A DNA stretch of 64,000 nucleotides from Arthrobotrys musiformis (taxonomy: Eukaryota; Ascomycota; Orbiliomycetes; Orbiliales; Orbiliaceae). Both the position numbers and the translations under genes were made by a program. Location: NCBI GenBank assembly GCA_036971715.1, contig JAVHJL010000001.1, forward strand, positions 4,898,001 through 4,962,000. Direction: 5' to 3'. Shown here one piece after another: positions 23,425 through 36,208 of the stretch. The stretch's first letter is position 1, and each line of letters starts with the position of its first letter. Under the pieces are notes generated by a model. It searched no databases, was not told the DNA's origin, and saw only the letters and a list, made by a program, of their open reading frames with translations.

Positions 23425-25556
23425 TCAACCCCAGCGAGGAGCTACTCCGGCCCAAGTGTCAACAAACGCCGCCGGAGGAAGATACGCTAAACTCAGGAAC
23501 ATCTCTACTATGAGGAAAAGCCGAGCCAATATATATGGGATAATAAGGGATAATATCGTCATCAGAAAAATTAAGTCCGAGTCGATATTTTCGGCGCTGT
23601 ACGCCATCCATGCAATCCAAGCGCGGTGCGCCGTCCATGCAATCCAGGCGCTCGCTCCGTCGCCGCGCTCTGGGACCTCACTGTTTTCAAGAGCATTGGC
23701 CTCGGCATCCCCAACTGGTCTCCGGTTTCTCCATAGTTTCTTCGTGAGATTGTTGAATAACGCATTACTCCCGGTGGGCCATGGCCAGAGTGGCGCTTCG
23801 CCTCTCCGTCGCCGCCTAGCATCGGAGATAAAGCCCTCAGCGCAACTGTATATGAACATAGGTAGGACCGTGACCAAAATGGAGGCCACTCTCCAAAGAA
23901 CCTGCTCAAGCCGGGTGTGATACGTGGAGTTCCACGCTAGCAGATGCAAACCACCAAAAGTCAGCCCGCCGAAATAGATACAGGCCCTCCAGTGAGCAAA
24001 AACGGGCTCATCGCTGAATTCGTCAAACATTGCACGCCATCGCTCCAACCGATCCTCGAACCGGGACACGCTAGGTTCTGGATTTGGAGGCCTAAGCTTG
24101 AGTATGCCGTCATTTGGGATGGGTATAGGGTACTTGTTCAGGTCGAATTGCTTTGGAAGCGAAACAAATGGTCGGTTTTTGGACAAAATGTAAGAATTTC
24201 CGTCCTTGGCGAGATCCTTCCGCAGTTTCTTCAACTTCAATTTATTGGTTTCCTTTGGGGTATGAGGGTAGAGCGGAGAATTCGCCCCTCCTACATGACC
24301 ACTTTCCAGCCCCGAGCCGGCATCGATACCTCCCACACCAGCGGGTATCGCCAAGTTGGAGTTCACGTCTGCCACAGCATGAGTTTCTGGGTCCGAGTCG
24401 ATTCCTCCCCGAGAAGCGCCAGCGTGCGGCCTCGAGTTTGCCGGTTCGCTCGGTTCTCGCTCCCGGGGGTCTGGCAGTCTGCTAAAGTCTAACTTCGAAA
24501 TATGGATCGTCTCGACGCCCTGCGGGCGACCCCAGTACAGCAGATACACCAAGGCGCTTGGGACAGCGAAAGCAAGCGTGGCAATCTCTAGCTGTGTTGA
24601 TGGCAATTTGTTGACTGTGCGAACGATTAATCTAGCCCCATGACCCAGAACCTGAACGACTGCAAGTAGTGTAATCAGAGCACTTCTGTGATCAAGTCGT
24701 TTAAGATCCTCCTCCTTTACATCTGGGAGATCGACGTATCTTTTTTCGATAGCCAGTTTTTCCCACTGGCGATTGTTAAGAGCCCAATAACGGCCTTGTA
24801 ACAACGCTTCGTTTTTGTTCGGGGGCTTGTTGATATCGCCGGTACTCTCGGTGTCGGCGTCAAGGGAGTTATCGTCTGGAGAATTAGTCTCGTTCTCAGG
24901 CCTAGTGTCGAGGACGAAGTAACCCAAATTCGCCATGTAAACATGGGTTGCGGTCCAGTTCATGCACAGTTGTTCTTGGTGCCGTAGTCGCGCTAGCAAT
25001 AGCCGTTGATCGTTCGAAAGTACTATACCCAATGCTACGAGTTTCGGTCTAAAGTTAGCTTCTTTCCGAGGCCTAGATATTCTTGCGCAATCGATGGGAT
25101 TGCGCCTAAACACCGATCAAGCTGACCGTTCGGGTCAGGCTCCCTTGGAACATTTTCCCTCCAAAGCCTTTTCATCCGTGCAGGGGCACCTTTTGCCGCG
25201 GTCCACTCCGTCAAGGCCTTCGCGATGAGGATCTCAGGGAAAAAGAGGGCAAGAGCCATCCACCTTGCCTTTGCGAAAAAAACAGTAGTATATTGCTTCA
25301 ACCCTGCCCAGAAACCCTCGGGTTCTGGCATTTGCCACGGAACGTTGAGATGCAAAATTGACCATGTGCAGAGGAGGAGAACGCCCAAGCAGTCCCAAAC
25401 AATACTAAGAGTGCTACGGGCAGTGGGCGCCGCCACATAGGTCGTGCCAGGTGGGGGAACAGTACATTCGGGCGTGAATTTGGACGCTTGGCTGTAGCCG
25501 ACCCCGGATAGCGCGATAATCACCGCCGGCGCGGCATGTAATCTACCCCGAGTCAT
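23425..25556 (-). CDS. multi-pass membrane protein of a widespread uncharacterised fungal family
   Basis: Two overlapping frames join by a phase-correct intron (25126-25035, 92 nt, donor GTCAGC, branch GCTAAC, acceptor CGTAG), giving 679 residues; the donor is weak, so the junction is tentative. An N-terminal signal (MTRGRLHAAPAVIIALSGVG) is followed by TARSTLSIVWDCLG, a TM segment and SILHLNVPW, then ALALFFPEILIAKAL, WTATHVYMANLGYFVLDT, a soluble loop, GGLTFGGLHLLAWN and a final IPYILARLFLIVEMFLSL. I know this order from a large family of Pezizomycotina membrane proteins with no assigned function. A local duplication gives AWIAWTAHRAWIAWMAYSA (DNA near 23600-23655). The plus-strand 154- and 182-codon frames are antisense. 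Confidence 0.8.
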
Positions 25557-27682
25557 AGAGGAAATACACCAGCTATATATATTTCGTACATGAAAGTGAT
25601 CTTTTTATAATTAGTATGCTGCGCGTTGGGCCATTTTGAATTTTTTAGAGGGTGAAATATATATTTCAACATAGCATACCGTCGGGTACCTAGTATACAG
25701 TACGGCTAATCCTTATGAGTCTTGATCGTCGGTATCGTCACCCAAGTGTTAGCGAAGAATAGCCTAGGACTGAAGAAAAGATTAAAGGTAGATAAGGATT
25801 TAATGTTCGTAATCCTCACGTTTGAAGCCATACAAGCTTGAATCGATGGCTTAAATATATATAATTTTTCCGTTTTGGTGCTACTTTTCGAAGGCATGCA
25901 TGCAGATCTGAAGGAAGTCCTAATCTCTTCGAACCAATAATAAACGCCTCTCCCACGCAATGCATTCGAACCCCGGTTATAAACAAGCATGATAGCATAA
26001 AACCTATCCTGCCTATGATACGTAGACGCATACCTCCATGCGTGTTTCGCCGTAGCCCCCGAGGGGCTGAGAAATACCATACCCAATTTAGAAACCAGTT
26101 CGGACGTCGGTGACGCAATTGAACGGTATGAATGGTCCGTTTGACCTTTTCTGTGCGCGCAAAACACCCCTTCCGTGCTAGTCTGGGGGGCGCTCACCTA
26201 TGCCTTGGCTTCCGTGCAGGTAGCATATGCATACGTATATGCATACCAAGCTCTCGAGGCTGAATATTTTCATGATAGTATACCTTTTGAAGACAGAGAC
26301 GTACCCGGAGAGTATAGTCCCAATACCTTTGCCGAAGCCGAGGTTCGGAGTTCGGAATACAATTAATCAAGCTTCCTAATGATAAAATTATCCTTTGAAC
26401 AATCGCGGCCTGCTGGGACCTAATGAGGGGACTGATCACGCTCAAAGAAAAGAAAAAATGGGGAGCGAAAAACCGTAGCCTTTCCGACTGGAAACTCGAG
26501 GGCCTGCGTTGCCGCGTGGTTTTTGGTTTGTGGCACCCGAAAGCAAAAAAGGCAAAGCGCAAACCAGTATCACGTGGTTACATACCTGTCGCCACAAAGG
26601 GCCAAACCTCTTCAACGCCACATGGTTGATAATCCGACACAGTTAAACGCCACCGCTGGCTGTGATATTGATTTATATCTGGGAGTGAGACCAATCTAGA
26701 TGTAGATATCGCGGAGGAGCACATTATGTTAAGATAAGTTTGATGTGACGCGAGTAGCTAGTACTAACGGAAACCTATAAAATGAAAGAATCGGATACAA
26801 TTATAAATATAAAGGTAGCGATATCATAAAGCGCTATGGGCTCCATAGCCTAATGATTGTATCCAAGATGTCGCGAATTTGAACTATGCATATGTATTTA
26901 TGTATGACAAAGGTCGAGAAGCGAGTGCTCCTTTGAGGTTCAGAGTAGGGGTGATTAAGGATCCCCCAGTAGCCTCAGTATTCTGTCAAAGTAATAGGGA
27001 AAAGAAGGGAGGAGACATACAATTGACAATAAAAGAAAATAGGATAGCCAGGATGATAGTACACAAAGAATCGCTAGTCTAAAAGGCAAAGGAGGAAGAA
27101 GAAAAAAGACAAAGCGAAAAAAAGGCCCAGATTTTTGCAGAAAGGAAACAAGTGTCGGAAATCAAATATGATGGGAGAGGAATAGCCGGTGAAAATAATC
27201 TCCGAGAATAAAGGAAGAGAGGATATCAAGAAATAGCAGCGTAGGTCTCTGTAGAAAGTGTACGGCCCCTCCTCAGCGAGCACACCGTCCCACTGGGTTC
27301 TGCTTTTGTGCCCTATCAAAGGTAGAAATATTGAGGCGATAACGATAGAAAATATACCTCCACCCCCCTGTCCCCTCCTGGCGTTATGATAAAATAGTGA
27401 TTTGGATAAACTTTCGAGTATATGTTGCTGGTCAAGAAATATGAGGGTAAGGAGGGCCTATCGTGAGAGAATCTCTCGACCGGTTTCCTCGTCATCGTTG
27501 CTTACCAGCTCTTTCAATGCCTTCAATTTGTTGGAAAATCTTTTTCGACGGCTAGTTCCCCCTTCGCTACCGCTGCTACGAACCCCGATAAACTCCTTCC
27601 ATGTCCTACCGCCACCTTCACTGGTTTTTCGAACATTATTAGTACCTGTGTTGCCACTGTTACTCGCGCCGCCACCGCTGTT
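25557..27682. other. 2.1-kb intergenic region, no gene supported
   Basis: Several 60-160-codon frames occur on both strands (for example 25706-26197 minus), but none has a recognisable domain or conserved look. It includes the 3' region of the DnaJ gene. An antisense plus-strand frame at 27402-27899 overlaps the last exon of that gene and is not counted. Confidence 0.5.
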
Positions 27683-29651
27683 CTACTGCGTTTTGGCTTG
27701 TGACGAAGAGGAAGCCTCCGCAGCTTTAGAATCGGCTGAAGAACTGGCATTGCCGTGGCTGAAGAAACCGCCACTACCGCTCTTCTTTCGCTCTTCCTTT
27801 TTTTTGCCCTTCTTTTCTTCTTTGTCTCTGGCCGCTTCTGCGACTAGAGACTCGAAGACTCCTTCGCCGGCTTCATCATCTGGATCTCTCTGGGCCTAGA
27901 GTTTTGGGCAAGAACGTTGTTAGTTGTTTGTTGAATGGGCAAAACAGGGGGCACGTTGGAAGTGAGTTTCGAACCTCGCTGAAGATCTTTCCGACCATCA
28001 TCAAAGCATGTGCTCTCTGCACGCGCTTATCATGTGGAACAGTCTTGTCGTAAAGGACCCGATCACAAACATCTCTCAGCACACCCTGGATCTCAAACCG
28101 ACTGCCTCTCCACGCAGCCATGAGGATCTTGCCAGTAACTTTACGTTCATATTCCATTTTCTTTTCGTCAGTCCATTCCTCACCGCCAGCCTCCTCGAGT
28201 TTAGACATGTTCTCCATTTCAACTTGAGCGTCAATGGCGGAGGAGATAGTATTCCAGGTTTCCTTGACGACGGTTCCACGGTCCTTCATACGACTGAAGA
28301 AGCCCTGGATACCGAGGAACTTTTGGGATTTGAGGTAAGTGCTCGCCTTCATAGTGTAAGTTTGGCCAATGGCTATGTTCACACAGTTAGTTTTTCTATG
28401 CCTGAGGCTATGGAGAGTAGGTGGGTAACTCACAATGTAGAATTTCAATACCAAAGCTCTCCATCTTCAAGTTTTCAGCTTCGTAGCGGATCTTTTCTTC
28501 AAAGCTCTTAGTCAAATCCGAGTCACCATCCGTCTCCGTCCATATGCTGACTTTCCTGATCAAGTTGTCGACCAACATGGCAACACGTTTCTCACGAATC
28601 TCTCTTCGCTCCTTTTCGAATGCTAGGAGCTCCTCTCTTTGCTTTTGTCGCTGCTCTTTAGTCAACATATCCTTCTCCTTCTTGGCCTTTTCATCGGCGA
28701 GGACCTGCTGACGGTGGTCTTCGTCTGTCTTGTCCATGATCGCTTGACGATATGGGACACGGGACGGGGCTGCTGAGCTCTCGGGAGCCGGAGTGGCCGG
28801 TTTCGAGTTATCGGGGGAAGTCGAAGTTGTGGCGGAGGGTGTGTATGCAGGCGGCGTGTCCGGTGACACCGTGCCGGATTTTTGGGCAGCTGGGTGGGAG
28901 GAATCCCCGGATTGCGCTTGTGCATGAGCTTGGGCATCGGCCTGAGCATGTGCCTCTGCGGCCTCTGCTTGCTTCTGGAGGGCCTCTGGGTCTTCCTCGT
29001 TAAGATCGACATCCTTCATGGCGATTTCCATGGTCTTAGTAAGATCCTTCATTAGAGATATCTCGCCAATCCTAGAGAAATAGGTGTAATTAGTCTTCGT
29101 GATGTTCCGAAGCGGGGTAGGCAGCGAGTCCGTACCAATATTCGAAAGCGTCACCGCCGAATATCATCGAGAAGAACTCGTTCGGGTCCTCTAGAAGTCG
29201 AAATCAAGTTAGACATCTTTCGTTCTCCAGCTTGCGTCATCAGCTGAAGGGAGGAGGTAGTCGTACCGAACCCAGCATCTGGCATTGCCTTATCCCGGCC
29301 ATACTTATCATACGCTGCTCTTAGATCATTGTTGCTGAGCACTACAATTTCATCGCAAAGTCACTGTTAGCCCTACTGTCCCCTGTGCCATCCAAACTAT
29401 CCTATCCTCACTACATATCACCCGCTTCACGCTCCACGGTACCACCTAGGGCGACCGGCAGCGATTTGAGGAAAGAACGTACCCTGATAAGCTTCACTGA
29501 TCCCAGTGAACTTGGCATGGGCGGTTTCATCGCCACGGTTCTTGTCAGGGTGATGTGTGACGGCAAGTTTTCGGTAGGCCTTCTTGATCTCGAGTTGAGT
29601 GGCCGTTGGCGCAACGCCCAGACGGTCGTAGTATTCGGTGTCTGCTACCAT
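27683..29651 (-). CDS. DnaJ-X (Caj1-type) Hsp40 co-chaperone
   Basis: Hsp40 partner of Hsp70. Six exons in consistent phase: 29651-29483, 29341-29267, 29190-29136, 29071-28434, 28372-27975 and 27895-27683, giving 515 residues. The J domain starts at residue 1 (YYDRLGVAPTATQLEIKKAY) and has the HPD loop (THHPDKN); the second exon completes it (VLSNNDLRAAYDKYG). A short EDPNEFFSMIFGGDAFEYW segment and WIGEISLMK follow, as in the Caj1/Djp1 type with a C-terminal DnaJ-X domain (IEILHSIGQTYTMKASTYLK). Between them lies a low-complexity Ala/Gln/His and Ser/Pro insert (about residues 115-185) and a Lys/Glu-rich coiled coil. The C-terminus is Lys- then Ser-rich. Yeast relatives act at peroxisomes or in the cytosol; location here is not determined. 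Confidence 0.93.
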
Positions 29652-30466
29652 CAGAGCAGCTGTCGATGGCCTTCCTTATGGAAGACACAGATGGAGATGG
29701 AGGAAGGAGTAGGTTTTTTGGCCTTTAGGAGATGGTTGGCGAGAATTTCGGAAAGCTCGGGTTGGTGGGGTTGTTAGCTTGGTTTGTTCTGCGACCAGAG
29801 GCTTTGCGAGATTACTGCGATAAAAGGGTGAGTGGTTTCGGGAGTTAACGAGCAGCAGCAACAACGAGGAAGGGACACTTTTGGAAATATTCCAGTGCCG
29901 ACGAAGGGAGCTGGCGAAGGCTTTGGATCTCGATGATGGAGAATGTTGATGAAGTTGTTGATGGAGTGATGATGAGGGAAGAAACAAATGAGGGGCTCTT
30001 TTTTTTTTTATTTTTTTTTTTTTTTATTCCCGGTGCAATGTCGAACCAGGCCGAGTTTATAAGGCGGGAAACTTGGAGGTTGAGAAAAAAAGTGTTTGCG
30101 CAAGCAGCAGCCGTAAGCGAGCATCGGCGTCATAGCAAAATGGCTCAGCGCTAACCAACGGCCGGGTGCTGACATGTGCCAATTCCCACTGCACCGTAAT
30201 GACTTCACTGGTTATAACAGAGGCTGAGCACCAAGATACTGACGTATACGCATACAGTGGAGGAGGTAGTACGAGGGGCCACGATGCCCGTTTCATTAGT
30301 TGGATCTATTACAACTGGTACTAAGTTTTTACGCTATAACTACTCGAGTAGAGCCCCACCATAAGCGGTAGCATACCACGGTCCTATCTATCGGATAATC
30401 ATGGATGCCCCGATAAGCATGTCATAGGAGAAGGCTTATCGTAAGGGGTTATTATTCGCAGGGAAC
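29652..30466. other. intergenic: promoter of the DnaJ gene
   Basis: About 0.8 kb. A long T tract interrupted once lies at 29998-30025, probably a promoter poly(dA:dT) element for the minus-strand DnaJ gene. No gene is supported. Confidence 0.5.
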
Positions 30467-31800
30467 TTATTTTGTTCCGTTGGCGGACATCCTCTTGAAG
30501 CATTCCTCGTAGGCAACGTGGACCTCTGGGATCTCAACACCGTACTCCTTCAACTTGTTGACCAACTTTGTGGTGTCGAGCTCGCAGTTGCTCCTGCCAG
30601 CCTTCAAGATCTTGCTCTGCTCTTCGACGGTGAAGTTGCTGTAGGTGAATCCCGGGCGGACATACTTGGCAAATAGATCCAAGACCTCGTTGTGGGAGAT
30701 AGCACCGGGGTTGGTGAAGTTGTAGACACCGGTTTCGTTGTTCTCAGCGAGGATGATGGAGACCGGGAGCATGTCGGTGAGGAGGGTGTTGCTCTAAATT
30801 GTTATCGCCACGATTAGAATTGAGCAAGATAGGGTATATATTTGCAGGAGAGGGTGTTAGAATATATATGCACATACGTTAGGGATGTTGACGACCTTCT
30901 CGTACTTGGAGATCTTGGTGACGAAAGATCGCGGGTGGAGGTCATCAGAAACCGGCATGCGGAGTCGGAGGACCAAAGCATTGCTGTACTGCTTCATGAT
31001 CTATACGCGTAACCTCAATTAACACCGTGTCGACATAGCAGATAGCTCAGAAGTTATATAAATATGGACGCCACGTACCTCCTCGACCTTGGACTTGGTA
31101 GCAGAGTAGTAGCTGCCGGAGAAGTTGGCAACATCCTCCTCAGTGAAGGTCTTTCCACCAATTGGATGTTCATCATCGTAGTGGTAGATACATCCGGTAG
31201 CGAAGTTGGTGATATGGATTCCCTTCAACCAGCAGCAGTCGGCCAAGTTGAGGGTACCGATGACATTGCTTCGGATGGTAGCCTCCTTGTTATCTTCACA
31301 CCACTAAACATCCCCAACGGAAAAAAAGAAAATAAATTTTATCAGCCTCAATCTCATAGACCAACAAGACACGTATCTTCAAAAGGGGGGGGGAAGGTGG
31401 GGGTCTTTTTTAACTGACATCGACGTTTGGTCGTCCGGTGACACCAGCGCAGTTGAGAACGTGGGTTGGCTTGTACTCCTCGAGTTTCTGAAGCACAGAC
31501 TCGCGGTTCTCCATACGAATGGTGGTGGTTTCAACCTCCTTGCCCTGCTTCTGGAGCAGTTCCTTGAGGTGACTGTCGAAATGCGAGTATCATCAATATC
31601 TATCATTCTTACAGCTCTGGACGATGATAATTTGCTCTTACCCAGCAACCTACAGTGGCAATTGGCGTGTTTTGTTAGCATCTCGGACGTGATTATTAAG
31701 CTTCAGCTACTTTTAAGTGCTGCTTGGCTCGAGCTTGGTTTGGGCGGGAAACACATACCCAACCTTCTCCACCCCAGATCAAGAATTTATGTGCAGACAT
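30467..31800 (-). CDS. UDP-4-keto-6-deoxyglucose 3,5-epimerase/4-reductase (NRS/ER type)
   Basis: This enzyme makes the last steps of UDP-L-rhamnose synthesis in plants and some fungi. Six exons in phase: 31800-31759, 31649-31642, 31572-31419, 31303-31079, 31000-30878 and 30793-30467, giving 292 residues. The second exon is only 8 nt and supplies most of the VAG of the WGGEGWVAGHLK dinucleotide-binding turn. Later motifs are HVLNCAGVTGRPNVDWCE, ATGCIYHYDDEHPIGG, NFSGSYYSATKSKVEE (the catalytic YxxxK), LRLRMPVSDDLHPRSFVTK and GVYNFTNPGAISHNEVLDLF, all close to plant UER1. The partner dehydratase is not in this window. I infer that the fungus can make a rhamnose nucleotide for surface glycans or glycosides. 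Confidence 0.92.
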
Positions 31801-33769
31801 TGTGGTATTAAAAGATTAGAATTTCGTGATATTCGTGAAATTAGAGGTCAATTCAAAGGTCGTGGTGTTTTGGGGCAACGTGAAAAAAAATCGTGAGTTT
31901 CTTGGTTGGACGGAGAGATGAAGAGAGATGGAAAAAGTATTTGTATTTGTAAGGGGCAAAGAAAGCTCACTAGCTTCGAAGGTGGTGTGGTGGAAAGAGG
32001 GGGAAAGAGAACACCGCATCCTGAATTTTAGCTTACGCGAGCTTATTTGGTTCCAGTGGTACCACAGTACACAGCTACCCATGGCCCAGGTACTTAGTAA
32101 TGCCCAGCTGGTGTCACCCTGATTGATAATTGGACACCCGCCGCTTGGATTTGCCACTTTCAACCTCGAGTTCTGCATGAGCCAGACCGGGTAATCTGTG
32201 ATATCAATTGAAACTTTGATATCTCATATCTTCTCAACGATCTCAGCTAACTGAAAAACAGTCGCCCGAGCCTAGCCGGTATATCCCATGTTGAATCTCG
32301 AATATGCGTGCATAGTGGCGCACGATATGCAACGGCTTGTCCTTGTACGCATACGTATACGTAACGTATAACCCGTACGTTAACTCAAACTGTATCTGGG
32401 CCAGGGCCAGTCCGGAAACACTAGAAATCAGACTCTGGGTGGTGGTTTGTGACCCCGGCCAGTCGGTCTGGATCCATGCAAAAACGTGCCACCCACAACC
32501 CCTGGACATGGACACTTTGACAGAGGCTTGTTCTCGCGGTGCGAGGCCGAGCATCGACAGCTCACAGGCGACTAATGAAGCATAACGTATATAACTTCCT
32601 AATGTTCGAAACAAAATTTCAAGACCCAACGTGCAACCACAGCACATGCAGTGCAGTGCCCCGTCCATCCAAACGATTGAATTGCAACATATCCTTAGCT
32701 TAGTACGTATTAATAAGTACATGCATACTGCCATGTATACACATCTTTTGGAGTTGCATTGGCTAGCGGGCACTATCATAACTACTTAGCCACTTATGGT
32801 CCTAGCACATGTACATGTATACCAGAGCTCAGCACCCCAAAGATGAAAGAGCTGACTGATCAGCTAGTGGACACTGCTCGTGGCCTCGCCCGGCTAACAC
32901 CTGTTGGTTTACAAGCAATCAAGTGTGGCGCAGCCGTTACATCAAAATGCAACAGTCCCAACACGAATTTGAAACTTCGATGCGTCGATCTAAAGGAACC
33001 CGACGCCAGGAAACACGTGCACCAGCTAACGTTATAACATTACGATGTTTGGCACTCGTAGTGTAAATTTCGCCGCCACCAACCCCGTAGGTGCAAGGAT
33101 CGACCCGGAAAACTAACTGGAGCTAGCTACAGGCTCAAGCGATGCACACAGTCTGCATCTGAACTTCCACTGTATGCCTATATACCTATATATGTACGTG
33201 CGTGATATGCATGCTACATTTACCGTCTGTGCATGCCATTGCATTTGTCTGCAACCACTTAGACAAAGGAAACCAATACAGGTACATGTATACCAACCTG
33301 AAACCAGGGAAAGGAACATAAATACGGAAAGGGCGAAGTGGTTTGGCGTTGTGGGGCTGTGCAAGCAATTCTGAGCGTGAGGATATATAGTACGAGCTAA
33401 CGTTGTTATGTCCCTTTTTTCTTCGACCACGTGCGTTCGAATTTAAGAAGTGGTATCGTTCCCTGAAGTTATAAATTGTTCAAGGAACGATGCCGCCCCT
33501 ATCGAATAACCCTCGCCCGATAGTTTTCAAAATCAATAAAACTCTCACTAACCTAATACCGCACGCACCGAAAAATATCACGAGGCCGTAAATACAAACT
33601 ATAGCTATTCCCTGCATTGAACGCCAAACACAAGCTTCGCCAAGACCCTGTCAAAGTTCAAGTTCGAAGACGGCCAGGGAATTCTAACGCCGTCTTAGCA
33701 GATAGCTAGTCCCCTCCCTAAGGCTTCTTAGAAAATACTTGAATACGTTCACATACACACCCCTGAGAG
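31801..33769. other. 2-kb intergenic region, no gene supported
   Basis: The right side upstream of 31800 is the epimerase promoter. A 178-codon minus frame (32243-32779) and several others are rich in Cys, Tyr and Met from GTAC/ATAC-type DNA and look random. Confidence 0.5.
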
Positions 33770-34895
33770 ATGGTACGGATAAAGAGAGTCCAAATTTTGG
33801 CCCTCTTTTTGACTTGCGTATCTGGGGCCTTAGGCCACGCCATATCTCGGGGCGTCTATGAGAGGGGGCGTGTTGGTACACAAGGTATAATCCGAAAGAT
33901 TTTGCCGATTATATCCTCTGCTTATAATCACGATCGCGGAGCTTTTAAATTTTGTCTAACTTTCCTCATATAGATATTGATACCGCAAAACTCCTTAGTA
34001 AAGGAGAAGACTTGCGGAATTCCGGAAGCGGGCCCCTGCCGAAATACCGCTGGCGGGAAATGATATTAGCGCTGAGTTGATAGATGACATTGGAAACGGT
34101 TTTTATGCGGCCTGCGCGATAAAACAGGAACTAAATATCAACCCGGAGTATAATGAAGGGGTCCAGCCAAATGCCGTACTCAGGGAGGGCTGTGAAGCTG
34201 CCTTTGAACAGACAAACAACGGCGCCGTAGCTACACCTGAGCTTGACGGACTTTCACCAGAGATTCTGGAGTTCTACAAAGAGATAGGGCGGTCTGAGGT
34301 TATTAGCGACCCACTTAGTTATTTCGCGTTCGCGGTGACTCCATTTGACGAAATGACTGTGAGGTGTGCATTCTCTGCCAAAGACAGGCACCTAGTTGTC
34401 ATGTGGGTACATAGTAATACACCTGCGTTCGACAAGGAAATTTACATTTGTTGGCACCGCGCTACTGGTACCGAACGTGGCAATTTCGCACCACCGGAGA
34501 TTACCATTCCTAAATATCTGACGATAGTTGGCCTTGAGGGCCCTGACAGTTGGGGCCCCCTTTACCGCCTTAAAACGTTTTGGGCCGAAAGAACCAAAAA
34601 CACGCCGCTGAGTCCAACCCTAGAATTCTCCCGGGCCAACGTTAGCCCGGATGTGGATGACAAGTCCCCGCGGTTCTTTTGGTCGGAGTACCCTAAGCTT
34701 AATATATATGACGCAGCTTGGGGTATTATACAGAACGTTTGGGAGGTACATCTAGTTCTTCGGTGTCTTCAATTCTACCAAATAGGCCTAGGCCGTCTGC
34801 GGTACCTCCTCCGCCACCCCGAACTCCACGAAAAACTCAGACTGGGTTATCTTTTCGTGGAGCTCGAGAGAGCCCCTGCACCGCCCGCAGACTAG
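33770..34895 (+). CDS. secreted modular protein, one-module member of a local family
   Basis: I join exons 33770-33884, 33974-33997 (24 nt) and 34084-34895 by phase, giving 316 residues with a signal peptide (MVRIKRVQILALFLTCVSGA). Without these introns the signal frame and the main frame are separated by stops, so the model is inferred. The core has the family module: a strand segment ending DRHLVVMWV, then KEIYICWHRATG (about residue 165), then PKYLTIVGLEGPDSW and a following helix. The same order occurs in the products at 36773 and 42744. Sequence identity is low. I recognise no known domain. Function unknown; extracellular location is inferred from the signal peptide. Confidence 0.6.
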
Positions 34896-36058
34896 GGTTT
34901 AACCGAAGAGGGGAATCTAAAACTGGATCTGGTTGTCGGTGGAGGGGATAAATTTTTAAAAATGCAGAGGATCGATCGATCTAGTCAACAGGTATGTACA
35001 AAGGGAAATACTGCAACAAAATGGAACTCTGAGCTTGGAAGAGGCAACCCTTTTGTGTCAAGGGTTGCCCACTATTTGTGCAATCTAGTTACGAGATGAG
35101 GGCCCATATATTTATTTCGGAGTGGCGGCCCCGGATCCACGGCCAGCGGGGTGCGTCCGACTTTAGGTCGTTGCCACACACGCTATAGTGCTATATAGCG
35201 CTAGTAAACGCTTCTTCCCTCAATTGCATCGCATTGATGTTAACTTCTGGCACGGAGGCGCATACACGCGTCTACATAACCGGCTTTTATTCTTGTCTGT
35301 GGTATGCATGACATCTTTTGGGTATCAATACCGACCGTTAGCTCCCCCAGCATTCTTGATTCGAAGGCTATTATAAGCTGTAACATCCAGACACATATTA
35401 ATTATATATTGGAGAACAGACGGCAGGTGTTCGATGTAGCATCTTGCGGTGTTGATAAACGGAAAGGCTTGAGCACGCGCACGCAGATTCCTTGCGAGTG
35501 TGAAATTGTAGTATTTTTCAAAAACACCAACATGCAACGGCTTCTCTCAAAATCACGCAAACCCACTAACTGCCTAAATATAGAAAGCTCTATTGCCTGA
35601 AGGTTTTGTTTTTATTAGAAGTAGAAAGTAATATTATATTAAATAGGGCTCCTACATCCCGTATCAGGTCTCGCTGCTACATTTTGTTCCGTCTTGACCT
35701 ACTAGCTAGGACCTAGTTTCGAACGTTTCTCCTAACAAATTACGTCTTTATAATCCGCTCGTTTCGAAACTTAGCTTAAAGTAGGCTTAAATTTAGTTGA
35801 AAATAACCTATCTGTCAAATCTCGAGGCGGTCCTACGAATATATAAGTGTAGGCTTGTAGGAATTTTTAAACACTAGAGGAGGCTACCAGCGGTTACAGA
35901 AGTTTGTTGGATTCATGGAGATAAAACTCGTCAGCCTCCTTCAACATACACATGCAGCCGGGCCTGGCTTAGACTTAAGCGTAGGAATCTATATGAAGAA
36001 GCAACAGTTAACTGAAAATGTGGGTAAGGTATGAAACAAATAGGTGCCTCATTGTAGA

Positions 36059-36079
36059 TCTCGTACCCAGCCCACCCGG
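36059..36079 (-). repeat. dispersed CTGGGTACGAGAC motif, long inverted copy
   Basis: Reverse complement is identical over 21 bases to 15933-15953. Confidence 0.7.
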
Positions 36080-36208
36080 AGTACCTGGGTGTCAACTTTG
36101 ATTAAATCCATTTGTTGGTTGCTAGAACGCCAGCGTTTACATCTTCGTTGCATCCGAGTAAATCAATGCACGATGCTATATAACTATGTTTGCCTTTAAC
36201 CCCTATCA

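Noticed and set aside
23456..24492. 154- and 182-codon plus-strand frames
   Set aside because: Antisense to the multi-pass membrane protein, whose family motifs are clear.
25706..26197. 163-codon minus-strand frame
   Set aside because: No recognisable domain, no ATG context of note and random composition.
26175..26366. 63-codon frame with a signal-like start
   Set aside because: The frame begins with a GTG, not ATG, and no upstream ATG or splice joins to it.
27402..27899. 165-codon plus-strand open frame
   Set aside because: Antisense to the last exon of the DnaJ gene; its Leu/Ser/Pro bias mirrors the Lys/Glu-rich exon.
32243..32779. 178-codon minus-strand open frame
   Set aside because: Composition follows GTAC/ATAC-type DNA (many Cys, Tyr, Met), with no domain, signal peptide or splice context.
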